Assembly: GCF_000186865.1 (NCBI RefSeq)
Contig: NW_008705576.1
Coordinates: 96,524-160,523, forward strand
Direction of reading: 5' to 3'
DNA: 64,000 nt
Source: Aureococcus anophagefferens
Lineage: Eukaryota > Sar > Pelagophyceae > Pelagomonadales > Pelagomonadaceae
Shown: piece by piece, positions 38,596 to 47,754 of the stretch
Layout of the letters: each line of letters starts with the position of its first letter
How positions within the stretch are numbered: the stretch's first letter is position 1
Made by a program: the position numbers and the translations under genes
Notes under the pieces: model-generated
What the model was told of the DNA's origin: nothing
The model's database searches: none
What the model saw: the letters and a program-made list of their open reading frames with translations, nothing else

Positions 38596-39684
38596 TCACG
38601 GGAGCCACGCGGTGGGGTAGGGCCCGCCCCGCTGGCGCGCGATCGGCGGGTGCGGCGTCGCCGGCGGCGGCGGCGCGAGGTTCGCCGCGACGCCCGGCGG
38701 CGGCGCGAGGGGCGGCGCCGGCGCGGTCAACGGCGCGGTCGGCGGCGGCTGGCCCGGGAGCCAGAGCGGCGGCGCGTAGGGCTGGAGGGGGAGGAAGACG
38801 TGGCGGGGGAAAAGGTGCGGCCGCGGCGCGAGGAGCGGCGGCGGCGGCGCGCCCGGCGACCGCGGGACCATGGCCGCGTAGGCCGGCGGCGGCTGCCAGG
38901 GCGGCAGGCCCGGCACGGGCGCCGCCGGCCCCCGGGGCGGCGCCTGGGCCGCGGCGATGGCCGAGAGCAGCGAGGCGACCTCGCTCGCCTGGCGCCGCTG
39001 GTGGTAGTGGAGGCTCGCGGCGATGTCCTCCTGGCGGCGGCGCTCGCGGCCCGCGGCGCCGCCGGGGAGCGTCGTCCGGTTCCGCCGGGGGCCGGACGGC
39101 GGCGTCGCGCCGATGTCGCGCGGCCGCGCCGAGAGCGTGCGGCAGTGCGCGAGGCCTCCGGGCGGCGCGAACGGCGCGGCGTCCGTCGTCTGGCCCACGT
39201 CGCGCTGGATGACGCGCCGGGCCGCGCAGACGTGGCCCTGCTTCGGCGCGCCGCAGATGCCGCAGCGGTAGGACCCGCGCTTCGCGGGGCGAGCGCTCGG
39301 CCCGTCGCCGCCGAGCGACGACCCGCCGTCGTCGGACTCGTCCATGGGCGCGGGCGGCCACTTGTCGGCGGGCAGGTCGGCGACGCCCGACGGCGACTCC
39401 TCGTAGGCCGGCGGCGGCGGCGGCGGCGGCGACAGCGCGGGGAGCGGCGCGCCGGCGTCGACGTCGAAGCGGTCGCGCGCCGCGGCGACGTCCGCGGCCC
39501 CGGGGTCCCCGATGGGCGGCAGGGCCCGGCTCTTCTTCGTCGTCGGGACGTCCGCCGCGGCCTCGCCGGGGCGCTTCTTCTCCACGAGCTCCTGGTCCTG
39601 CGGGCGGCGACGCGTTCGAGATCGCGTCGCGACCCGACTCGGATCGGGCGGGGCGGCCGCGCGCGCGACGAGGGTGGGGTACAT
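38596..39684 (-). CDS. Pro-rich protein with CxxC-H-C zinc knuckle
   Basis: 362 aa. Mostly disordered: acidic/basic N-terminus with KKRPG and TTKKSRALPP, poly-Pro (SPPPPPPPAYEESPSG), then one short metal-binding motif, YRCGICGAPKQGHVCAARRV, at about residues 143-162. This Cys-Cys-His-Cys knuckle occurs in protist and plant nuclear proteins. A helix (IAASLHYHQRRQASEVASLL) follows, then a long Pro/Leu tail. PPAY resembles a WW-binding site. A nuclear regulatory role is a guess. Confidence 0.6.
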   Translation of the reverse strand: MYPTLVARAAAPPDPSRVATRSRTRRRPQDQELVEKKRPGEAAADVPTTKKSRALPPIGDPGAADVAAARDRFDVDAGAPLPALSPPPPPPPAYEESPSGVADLPADKWPPAPMDESDDGGSSLGGDGPSARPAKRGSYRCGICGAPKQGHVCAARRVIQRDVGQTTDAAPFAPPGGLAHCRTLSARPRDIGATPPSGPRRNRTTLPGGAAGRERRRQEDIAASLHYHQRRQASEVASLLSAIAAAQAPPRGPAAPVPGLPPWQPPPAYAAMVPRSPGAPPPPLLAPRPHLFPRHVFLPLQPYAPPLWLPGQPPPTAPLTAPAPPLAPPPGVAANLAPPPPATPHPPIARQRGGPYPTAWLP

Positions 39685-40023
39685 ATCCCCGACGACGAAC
39701 GAGGGGCGTTTTTCGTTTGCGAGGAGGCGTCGTCGGGCGTCGCGTTCCCGACCCCCCGGGCGAAAGATGCGGCGGATTTATTTGTGATGACGCAGAAGCT
39801 CACCATGAGGTGGAGCAACCCGATACAGGCGTGGGTCTCGATGGACGGCGTGCGCACGTGGCCCGGCGGCGGCGGCGGCGCGCCGGGCGGCTTGGCGCCC
39901 GTTCCCCAGAGCGCGGGCATCTTGAGAATCCGCACCGAGCGCTCTCAGAGACTCGGAGAGGCTGTTGCCGAGCACCAAATTTTGACGAGATGTTGACTTT
40001 CGGACGACGCCTGGAGAGCTCCC
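39685..40023. other. Intergenic region, 339 bp
   Basis: Between the zinc-knuckle start (39684) and the stop of the next minus-strand gene. A 69-codon plus-strand ORF (39787-39996, MTQKLTMRWSNPIQAWVSMD) has plausible composition but no support. I see no repeat or clear promoter motif. Confidence 0.35.
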
Positions 40024-41917
40024 TTACGCCCACAACCCGTAGACGCAGACGACGGCGACGGCGGCCCCCAGGACCCCCAACGAGAAGGACGACGTCGGGT
40101 GGCGCACGCCGAAGAGGACCGCGTCCCGGAGCGCGAGGGACCCGTCCACGGCCGCGCCGTAGAGCGCGTCGTGCGCGTCCGCGAGGAAGCCGCCGAGGCG
40201 GTCGCCGAGGGACACGACGGGCGGCCGCTTCGCCGCGGCCTGGATGCGGTCGTAGAGCGCCTGGGCGTCGCGGAGCGCCGTGCCCAGGGGCGTGTTCACC
40301 GCGCCCTCGTCCTCGGACGACTTCCGCGACAGCGCCGCGCGCAGCGGGAAGTCGACGATGAGCCCGTAGGCCGCGTCGAGCGCCTGGGCGAGCACGGCGG
40401 CGTCGCGCCGGTCCATGGCCTCGCGCAGCGCCTCGACGGCCGCGAGCTCGCCGCGCAAGATGGTCAGCAACCGCTCCGCGTCCTGCCGCTCCTGGCCGGC
40501 GGTTTCGTCGTAGTCGTAGTGATCCCCCAAGTCCTCCGTCGTCGCCAGGGCGTTCTCCAGGTCCCGGACGGCGGCGAAGGTCCGCTCGGCGTCCGCGGCG
40601 GCCCGGGCCTGCGCCAGGGAGAACGCGCCGCGCGGCACAGGGCTCGCGGACTCGAGCGCCGCGACCGACCGCCGCGCTTGCTCCGCGAGCTCTCCCGAGC
40701 CGCCGTGGACGTCGCGCAAGAGGCGCCGCAGGGCCGGCACGTCGCGGCGCCGCAGCGCGTCCTCGAGGCCGTGGTCGATGACCTTGGCGCGGTGCCGCGC
40801 CGCCGTCGAGTCGGGCCCGTCGTCCTCGTCGTCGTCGTCCGAGAGCCGCGACGATTCCACGAGGTACAGGTCGTCGAGCACGCCCCGCAGCTCACCGAGC
40901 AGGCGCGACGACCCGCCGCGGGACCGGTCGACGGCCTCGACGACGACGCGCCGCAGCGCCGCCGCGGACACCGCGTCCTTCGCGGCCGCGTCGCGACACG
41001 CGCTCCGCGCGGCGTCGACGTCGGCGTCGTCGCCGGCGTTCGCCGCGCCCACCAAACCCTGGAGCGCCGCCTCGGCGGCCTCCTGCGCCGCGACCTCGAC
41101 GCGCAGCGCGCGCATCGCCGACGGCGACGGCGGCGCGGGATCGACCGGTTTGAAGATCGCGGCCGGCGAGCTCGCGTCGCCCCGGAGCGGCGCCGCGTAG
41201 GTCGCGCCCCGCGAGTCGACGCGGACGCGCAGGTCGCCCTGGCTGAAGGTGCGCTCGAGCTCCTCGTCGGAGCCGTAGGCCTTGTCGTCGTCGTCGGCGC
41301 GCCGCGCCTCGGCCTCGGCCGCGAGGTCCAATAGGCCGAGCGACGACCCGTGGAGCGAGCCCGCGGCGACGGGCTGGAACGCGCCGCCGCCGAGGGGGCT
41401 CGCCTCCGTGGAGGCGCTCGTCTGGCGCGACGCGGGCGGGGGGCTCTCGAGCGTCGCGAGCTCTTGAATGGACAAAGAGTCGAGCGAGTGGTCGCTGCCG
41501 AGCATGCCCTCGCGCAGGCTCCGCGACGGGCCCTCGGGCGTGGAATCGTCGTCGAGGGCCGCGATGACGTCGAGCTGGCGCGGCGTCAGGTCCGCGGCGC
41601 GCGCCGCCGCGAGCGCCTGCGAACGGTCGAGGCGATCGGTCCCGCGGCTCGCGCGCGCGCGACGCGCGGGGGGGGTCGGCGACGCGTGGAGGGGCGGCGC
41701 GGGCGCGCGCCGCGAGCTGGGCACGACTCATGGCCTTGAGCGCCGCCTCGTCGATGGCCTGGACCTCCTCGCCTACGACGAACGTTTTTTTAGAGAGCAT
41801 TTTTTGGAAGTTTATCGTACGGGTCGCGACGTCTTTCAGGTCGTCGTCGCCGCTGTCTGCTGGCGACAACGCGGGCTTCGGGAGCGTCGGGACGAAGGCG
41901 TTCGAGGACATCATCAT
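40024..41917 (-). CDS. Tail-anchored acidic protein
   Basis: About 630 aa after discounting one extra base in an eight-G run near 41668-41675; N-terminal and C-terminal parts otherwise lie in different frames. It starts MMMSSNAFVPTLPKPALSPA, continues with Ser/Asp-rich disordered sequence (SDHSLDSLSIQELATLESPP), then a long helical Ala/Asp/Arg-rich region (LLRDVHGGSGELAEQARRSV), and ends with a single hydrophobic helix SFSLGVLGAAVAVVCVYGLW, one residue from the C-terminus. That topology indicates insertion as a tail-anchored protein facing the cytosol. The family is not recognised. Confidence 0.6.
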
Positions 41918-42398
41918 TAGCTTGCACGAGGCGTCGCGCCGATCCTCTCGCTAGCGCTATAGCCGTCGGGCAGTGCTCGCCTCGAGCAGGCCGCGACACT
42001 CGCTCGGATCGCGCCCATGGACGCCTCCGCGGGCGATGCCCCGCCGGTCCACTCCAGAGCCACGGCCTCCCGTGCTCATCTTAGGGACTCGCAGTCTGCC
42101 GATCGCGTGCGGGCGCTGCCGATGCCGCGAACCGCGCCGCGTCGTCGCCGCCGCGGCGGACAACGGCGACACCGTACCACACGTGAAGCACGACCAGCGA
42201 CACCGCGCTTCTTGTCTTGTCGACACCCTTACCGAGAACCGCCTCCGACGCAGACCCTCTCGCGGGTGAGCACTGCCCAGGAGGCGCACACACGTTGGCC
42301 GGGGTTCAATAAGCCAAGGTTGCCGCCAAAGCCGACTCCACAGCTGGCGACGCGGCCGAACGCGCCGAGCCTCGACGCTGCGCGCCGCCTCCGCCGCC

Positions 42399-42860
42399 AT
42401 GTCGGAGGCCGACGACATGTCCGTCGCGGACTCGAGGAAGCCGTCGTCGAAGGGCCTCAAGCCGCGCAACGACCGCGTCAAACTCACGCGGGACGAGAAG
42501 GACGAGTTCATCAACTGGCTGGCCCTCGAGTTCGCCGAGGCGTCCCTGCGCCGCGCCTGGATGGAGACGAAGGTCCTCGCGCGCGCGCGCAACCTCATCC
42601 TCAAGGCCGCGCGCGGCGGCGCCATGGCGCCGCGGTCCAGGTGCCTCGAGCAGCCGAGCACGGCCAACGACGTCGTCGCGCGCGCGTGCGCCCAGGTCAT
42701 CGGCGACCACGGCGACCGCCTCCTCGCGCACTGGACGAAGCTGACCCACCACGCCAAGGGCTCGAAGAAGATCCTCGCGCGGCGCGAGAAGGAGAGCCGC
42801 AACGCGGGGCGCACGATCTTCCGCGCGAAGCAGAAGAAGCACCAGTGCCGCCACGGGTAA
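42399..42860 (+). CDS. Small basic hypothetical protein
   Basis: 153 aa from the ATG at 42399 (a second ATG at 42417). Basic and helical: RVKLTRDEKDEFINWLALEF, AWMETKVLARARNLILKAAR, and a Lys/Arg-rich C-terminus (RTIFRAKQKKHQCRHG). The DEFINWLALEFAEAS segment resembles a DNA-binding helix pair, but no family can be named. It sits between the start of the tail-anchored gene and the stop of a GT90 gene. Confidence 0.55.
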   Translation: MSEADDMSVADSRKPSSKGLKPRNDRVKLTRDEKDEFINWLALEFAEASLRRAWMETKVLARARNLILKAARGGAMAPRSRCLEQPSTANDVVARACAQVIGDHGDRLLAHWTKLTHHAKGSKKILARREKESRNAGRTIFRAKQKKHQCRHG

Positions 42861-42931
42861 ACTAGGAAGCTCGACACAGGCGCGGGCCGCGGGGGTGTCG
42901 GGTCGCCTCGCCCCGCCCCATAGCATAGGGT

Positions 42932-44560
42932 TTACTGCGACGCGGGGCCGGCCTCCGCGGGCGTCGCCGGCCGGCCCGCCTTCCGTTTCTTGCGGCGCCG
43001 GCCGAGCAGCTTCGACTTCCCCTTCCGCTCCCGGCGCCCGCCGGGGTTCGACTTCCCCTCGCACTTGCGCGTCGCGTGGTGGAGCAGGTAGCCGCAGCCG
43101 CCGAGGTCCCCGCGCGTCTTGTTCCCGACGAGCCGCGCGTCGACGAGCGCGTGGGTCCAGCCGCCGTGGGCCGACTTCTCCATGCGGGGCAGCTCGTCGA
43201 GGCGCGAGCCGTCGACGTCGTGGCGCGCGCCGTCTTTGGCCAGGGGCGTCCACGCCTCGAAGGAGTGCCGCCACGAGTTCACGTTCGACATGAGCTTGTT
43301 CTCGTAGGTCGCGACGATCTCCACGAGGTCCAGGCCCGCGCAGCCGATGGCGTCGGCGTCGGCTTCCAGGAAGGCGGCGAAGGCGCAGGGGTCGTCGAGG
43401 ACGACGTCGGCGCGCCAGCGGTCCCGCAGCCGCCGCAAGACGGCGTCGAAGTAGTCGGCGATGCAGTCCGCGCAGAGGAGGCGGCGGTCGACCGCCGTCG
43501 CGCCGTCGACGAGCCGCTTCGCGCGCGCCGGGTCGCCCTCGAGCGCCTCGACGACCTCGGGCAGCGTCGCGTGGTCGACCTCGACGTGCGTCGCGCCGTC
43601 GGCGAGCGCCGCGTAGTACCACTCGACCGCCGGCTGGCGCCACTGCAGCACGACGCTGCCCAGGAACCAGAGGTGGTTCAGGTTCCGCGAGTAGGAGCCG
43701 TGCGTCGACCCCGGCAGGTTCAGCAGGTACTTGTACTTGGCGTAGTCCTCCTGCATCGTCCACCGCGGCGACGTGACGATCGCCGGCTTTTTCGCCACGG
43801 CGACCATGTCCGGCGTGTAGGGCATGGGCGGCACGCCCTCGACGCCGTCGCAGAAGTGGGCGTCCTCGCGCGGCGCGCAGACGCCCGTGGACCCGCAGCG
43901 GACGTCGACGAACCGCGACGCGCTCAGCGTGAGGCTCGCGGCCTGGAGCCGCGCGTAGTTGCCGCCGGCGATGGCGCAGTCGTGCCTCCGGTGCGCCGGG
44001 TCCGCCTTCCCCGGGCGGATCGCGCCGCGCCAGAAGGCCCGGCGGCTCCGTTTCTCGAAGGGCGAGTCCTTGGCGACCGCGTGCAGCCGCTTCCGGAAGT
44101 CGTGCCAGTCGCGCCAGTCGCCGAGATAGGGGTTCGGGATCAGCACGCCCGGCCGGTCCGGCGGGTCCTTGGCCATGACGAGGCACGGCTCCCAGGGCTC
44201 GAGGCCCGGGCACTCGCCCGTCGACGTCGTCGAATACCGGTACGCGACGTTCGGCAGCCGCTTCGCGCCGTCGCGCGCGAGGAGCGACTTGACGAAGCTG
44301 ACGTGCTTCCGCGTCTTGTCGTTGTTCGCCTCGATGAACAAACGGTCCACGAAGACCTTGCCCTCGTAGATGAGGACCGTCGTCTTCTTGTCCCAGAGGT
44401 AGCTCCGCAGGAAGCGCCGCGCGCTGCCGCCGACGTCGCCCCGGACCCAGCCGGGCGGCGGCGGGTAGGCGTCGACGGACCGGTTCAGGGCCGCGTACAC
44501 GCGCGACGCGTCCAGGGCACCGCACCGCGCGACGACGACCGCCGCCAGAGCGATGAGCAT
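42932..44560 (-). CDS. GT90 / CAP10-like glycosyltransferase, copy 1
   Basis: 542 aa with a short signal peptide (MLIALAAVVVARCGALDA). Glycosyltransferase family 90 (CAP10, POGLUT) enzymes add glucose or xylose in the secretory pathway. Visible hallmarks: RAFWRGAIRPGKADPAHR, corresponding to the family's F-RG motif, and KYKYLLNLPGSTHGSYSRNL followed by FLGSVVLQWRQPAVEWYY, matching the KY-hydrophobic-D/N-G and nucleotide-sugar region. The C-terminal 40 residues are strongly basic (RRERKGKSKLLGRRRKKRKA), unusual for the family. A paralogue lies at 46058-47590 with a secreted kinase between them, all on the same strand. Confidence 0.8.
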   Translation of the reverse strand: MLIALAAVVVARCGALDASRVYAALNRSVDAYPPPPGWVRGDVGGSARRFLRSYLWDKKTTVLIYEGKVFVDRLFIEANNDKTRKHVSFVKSLLARDGAKRLPNVAYRYSTTSTGECPGLEPWEPCLVMAKDPPDRPGVLIPNPYLGDWRDWHDFRKRLHAVAKDSPFEKRSRRAFWRGAIRPGKADPAHRRHDCAIAGGNYARLQAASLTLSASRFVDVRCGSTGVCAPREDAHFCDGVEGVPPMPYTPDMVAVAKKPAIVTSPRWTMQEDYAKYKYLLNLPGSTHGSYSRNLNHLWFLGSVVLQWRQPAVEWYYAALADGATHVEVDHATLPEVVEALEGDPARAKRLVDGATAVDRRLLCADCIADYFDAVLRRLRDRWRADVVLDDPCAFAAFLEADADAIGCAGLDLVEIVATYENKLMSNVNSWRHSFEAWTPLAKDGARHDVDGSRLDELPRMEKSAHGGWTHALVDARLVGNKTRGDLGGCGYLLHHATRKCEGKSNPGGRRERKGKSKLLGRRRKKRKAGRPATPAEAGPASQ

Positions 44561-44711
44561 TATTGGTCGCCTCGAGAAACAGCTCGCTGGACAATCTGTG
44601 ACATTTCAGTAATTGCAAGGCCTCCGAGGCCTACTCGGCCGATAGGTGCCTCGCTAGACCTCGGCTGAAGAGGTGGGCACTGGGCTTCACTAAAACCACG
44701 CTTAAGGTCCG

Positions 44712-45877
44712 TCATCTCTCGCCCAGCTCCCGGAGCAGCGCGGAGAACGACGGCCGGCGGCGCGGGTCTTCGCTCATCATCCGCGGCAGGAGCCGCTCGA
44801 GCCGCGCGGCCGCGGCCCGGTCTTCCGCGACCGCGATGATGTGCGGCAGGATCCACTCTCGCGCGGCCGCGTCGAAGACGTGGACGCGCCAGTCGAAGGG
44901 CGCGCAGGCGCCGTCGACGCAGTCCGTCACCTCCGGGCCGCTCAGCCACCGTTCGCCGCACTTGCGCGGCATGTTTGATCGAGTGCGGCACCCGTTGTGG
45001 TACGGGTGCGTGCGCCGCGCGCACACGCCCGCGCCCGCGTCGGCGTCGTCGCTCGGGCAGGGCCGCGCGGCGCCCGGCTCGAGGTCCGGCTTGTCTGGCC
45101 GCTCCATGCCGATGCCCTCGACGTAGATCCGCGCCTCCTTGAGTTTGTGGGCCTGCTTCGTGCTGTTCGCCTTGTGCCACCAGCTGTGTTTCGGATGATA
45201 CCCCCGCGCCTGGAAGTGGCGGCGCGCGAGCCGGGCGATCGGCCCGGAGTTCGGCGCCGGGCCGTCGACGAGGTAGACGTCGCCGGCCGCGTCGAGCGTG
45301 AACTGGTTCGGCTTGAAATCCGTCAAGACGAAGCCGCCCCGTTCGCCGAAGCTCCGGAAGCACCGCAGCCACGCCCGCGCGAGGTCGAGGGGCGCGCCGC
45401 GCGCCCGAGCGTCGTAGACCTCCGAGTACTCGAGGTCGCGCTTCTCGGGGTCCGTGTTCGTCCCCGTCGCCACGCGGCCGCCGCCGTTCGACGTCGCCCA
45501 CACCACGTGCGTCGGCGTCTCGTACGCGCCGAACAGCTCCGGAATGCCCGGCTCGCCCCGGAGGCCCTCGAGGAAGAGGCGACGTCGCTCGCGCGGCCGC
45601 CGAGTTTGAACGGTTCTTCCTGGCGGAGCGCCTTGACGACGACGCGTCGGCCGTCGCGCAGCTGCGAGAGCCAGACGTCCTTCAGGCCGCCGTGCTCGAG
45701 GACGTGGTCCGTGCGGTTGTCCAGGTCGTCGGGGGAGCGCACGCGCCAGTGGGTGGGAGGAGCGGAGGCGTTCGTGAGCCAGGCGTCGAGGCGCTCGAGG
45801 CGTTTAAATGTTTGGAAGGCGGCGTCGGTGATCGTGAGGAGTGATGCGAGGGCGATGTGCCGCGCGAGGCGACACAT
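44712..45877 (-). CDS. Secreted atypical protein-kinase-like protein
   Basis: About 388 aa after restoring one missing nucleotide near 45580 (GCCTCTTCC). Signal peptide RLARHIALASLLTITDAAFQ. Kinase landmarks: LRDGRRVVVKALRQEE with the ATP-binding Lys, GGFVLTDFKPNQFTLDAAGD where D-F-K-P-N-Q replaces the usual HRDLKPEN, and VYLVDGP in place of DFG. A later Cys-rich insertion (CARRTHPYHNGCRTRSNMPR) suggests disulphides. The pattern resembles secretory-pathway kinases of the FAM69/DIPK and POMK type, which act on glycoproteins or glycans; activity is not certain. Flanked on both sides by GT90 genes. Confidence 0.7.
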
Positions 45878-46057
45878 CGTTGCGCCCTAAGGCGCCCGGC
45901 AAGGCCAAGATAGGGCGGCAACGTGTCGTCTCGCCACTCGAGAACTGCTCGCCGAAAATCGTAACCACCGCGGCGGCAAACTCGTACTCCGTGAACGCTC
46001 CCAAGGCCTCCCGACCAGCACTCCCGGGACACCGCCGCGGGACGAGAGACGCCACCC

Positions 46058-47590
46058 TTACCCGCCGCGTTTGGATCTGCACTCGACTGCCGCGTGGCTC
46101 GCGATCCAGCCGCAGCCTGGCGGCATGGGCCGAGCGTCGACGAGCGCGTGCGTGTGCCAGCCGTAGAGCTTGTCGCTCGGCAGGATGTCCGTGCGGGACG
46201 GTTTGCGCGCCTGGATCCGCGGGTCCTGCCAGTCCTCGAAGGAGTGCTGCCACGAGTCCACGCGCTCCCGGAACAACGTGTCGTGCGACGCGACGATCTC
46301 GACGAATTCGAGGCCGTCGCAGCCGACGGCCTCGCGGTTCGCGGCGTCGCCGAAGAACGCCGCCATCGCGCAGGGGTCGTCCAGCACGGTGTCCATGCGG
46401 TAGGCGTCCCGGAGCTTCTCGAGCACGGCGACGAAGAAGTCCGCGAGGCATTTCGGGCATAAAAGGTTTTGGTCGACGGCTTTCGCGCCCTCGACGAGCG
46501 CCGCCGCGCGCGACGCGTTCCGCTCCAGATCCTTCACCGTCGCGAGCAGGTCGTCGCCGTCGACCTCGAGGTGCGTCGCGCCCTCCTTGAGAGCCGCGTA
46601 GTACCACTCGACCGCCGGCTGGCGCCACTGCAGCACGACGGCGCCGAGGAACCACAGATGGTTCAGATTCCGCGAGTAAGAGCCGTGCGTCGACCCCGGC
46701 AAGTTCAGCAGATACTTGTACTTCGCGTAGTCCGCCTGCGACGTCCAATTCCCGTCGCTGAGCTTCTCCGGCTGTTTCGCGGCCTCCTCCAGCGCGTGCG
46801 TGTACGGCATCGGTTGGATTTCGCCGCGTTTATCCTTAACGCCGTCGCAGAGGGACCCGTCGGTGCGCGGCTTGCAGTGCCGCGCCTCTTGGCACTTGGC
46901 GTCGACGTGCGCCGGATCGTCCAACGTCAAAGCCACGGCGCGCAGGCGCGCGTAGTTCCCGAAATCCTTCTTGCATACCAGCCCGGCGTCCCCCGCGGCC
47001 GAGCCTTTCTCGCTGTGGCGGATCGCGCCGCGCCAGAAAGCGGTCTTTTCCCGCTCCGCGAAGGGGTGGTGCCGGCTCGCCTCGTGGAGCCGCGCGCGGA
47101 AATCGTGCCAATCCTGCAACGTGGCGACGTAGGGGTTCGGCACCATGATGCCGGGTCTTGGACGGTCCTTGGCCATGATGAGCACGGGCTCCTTGTCGTG
47201 CTTCGTCTGGCCCGTGGAGGTATGCGACCAGAGGTAGGCGGCGTTCGGGAGCTTGTAGCCGAGCTCGCGCATCGACGCGAGGAAACGGACGTGGTTCCGC
47301 TGCTTGCCCTCGTTGGTCGCGTCGACGAACGAGCGATCCACCAAAATCTTGTTGTTCCACAGGAGCACCGTGCCGTCCTCGTCCCCGGTCTTCCACAGGT
47401 AGGACCTGAGGAAGCGCGACGCGGACCCGCGCGGGTCGCTGGCGTTCCAGTCGGCCGTCGGCCGGCCGCCGTAGCGGTCGCCGTAGGCGTCGACGCTCGC
47501 GCGCATGGCCTCGTACATCTTCGCGACGTCAGTGGCGTCGTGCGCGGCGCGCGACGCGGCGAGGAGCACGAGGCCCAGGAGCGGGCGCAT
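46058..47590 (-). CDS. GT90 / CAP10-like glycosyltransferase, copy 2
   Basis: 510 aa with signal peptide MRPLLGLVLLAASRAAHDAT. Same family as the gene at 42932. Landmarks: TAFWRGAIRHSEKGSAAG and KYKYLLNLPGSTHGSYSRNL, the latter 20 residues identical to copy 1, then WFLGAVVLQWRQPAVEWYYA. It lacks the basic tail of copy 1. At DNA level the block 46590-46740 is nearly identical to 43610-43760 (the first 48 bases match exactly) although flanks have diverged, consistent with strong selection or gene conversion. Confidence 0.8.
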   Translation of the reverse strand: MRPLLGLVLLAASRAAHDATDVAKMYEAMRASVDAYGDRYGGRPTADWNASDPRGSASRFLRSYLWKTGDEDGTVLLWNNKILVDRSFVDATNEGKQRNHVRFLASMRELGYKLPNAAYLWSHTSTGQTKHDKEPVLIMAKDRPRPGIMVPNPYVATLQDWHDFRARLHEASRHHPFAEREKTAFWRGAIRHSEKGSAAGDAGLVCKKDFGNYARLRAVALTLDDPAHVDAKCQEARHCKPRTDGSLCDGVKDKRGEIQPMPYTHALEEAAKQPEKLSDGNWTSQADYAKYKYLLNLPGSTHGSYSRNLNHLWFLGAVVLQWRQPAVEWYYAALKEGATHLEVDGDDLLATVKDLERNASRAAALVEGAKAVDQNLLCPKCLADFFVAVLEKLRDAYRMDTVLDDPCAMAAFFGDAANREAVGCDGLEFVEIVASHDTLFRERVDSWQHSFEDWQDPRIQARKPSRTDILPSDKLYGWHTHALVDARPMPPGCGWIASHAAVECRSKRGG

Positions 47591-47754
47591 GGCTCGAGAC
47601 GTCGACGCGGGTCGCGACGTAGGACTCCTCGCACGATCGCCGACGGCGCATCCGGCCGACGGTGCTTTCTCAAGAGTTCCTCGGTTTCGGACGCGTGGGG
47701 CTGCCCGGCGCCCGCCGGGAGAGCACGATGTCCCACGCCGTCTGACACTCGAGC

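Noticed and set aside
39787..39996. 69-codon plus-strand ORF
   Set aside because: Plausible composition but no conserved motif or upstream support; mentioned under the intergenic entry only.
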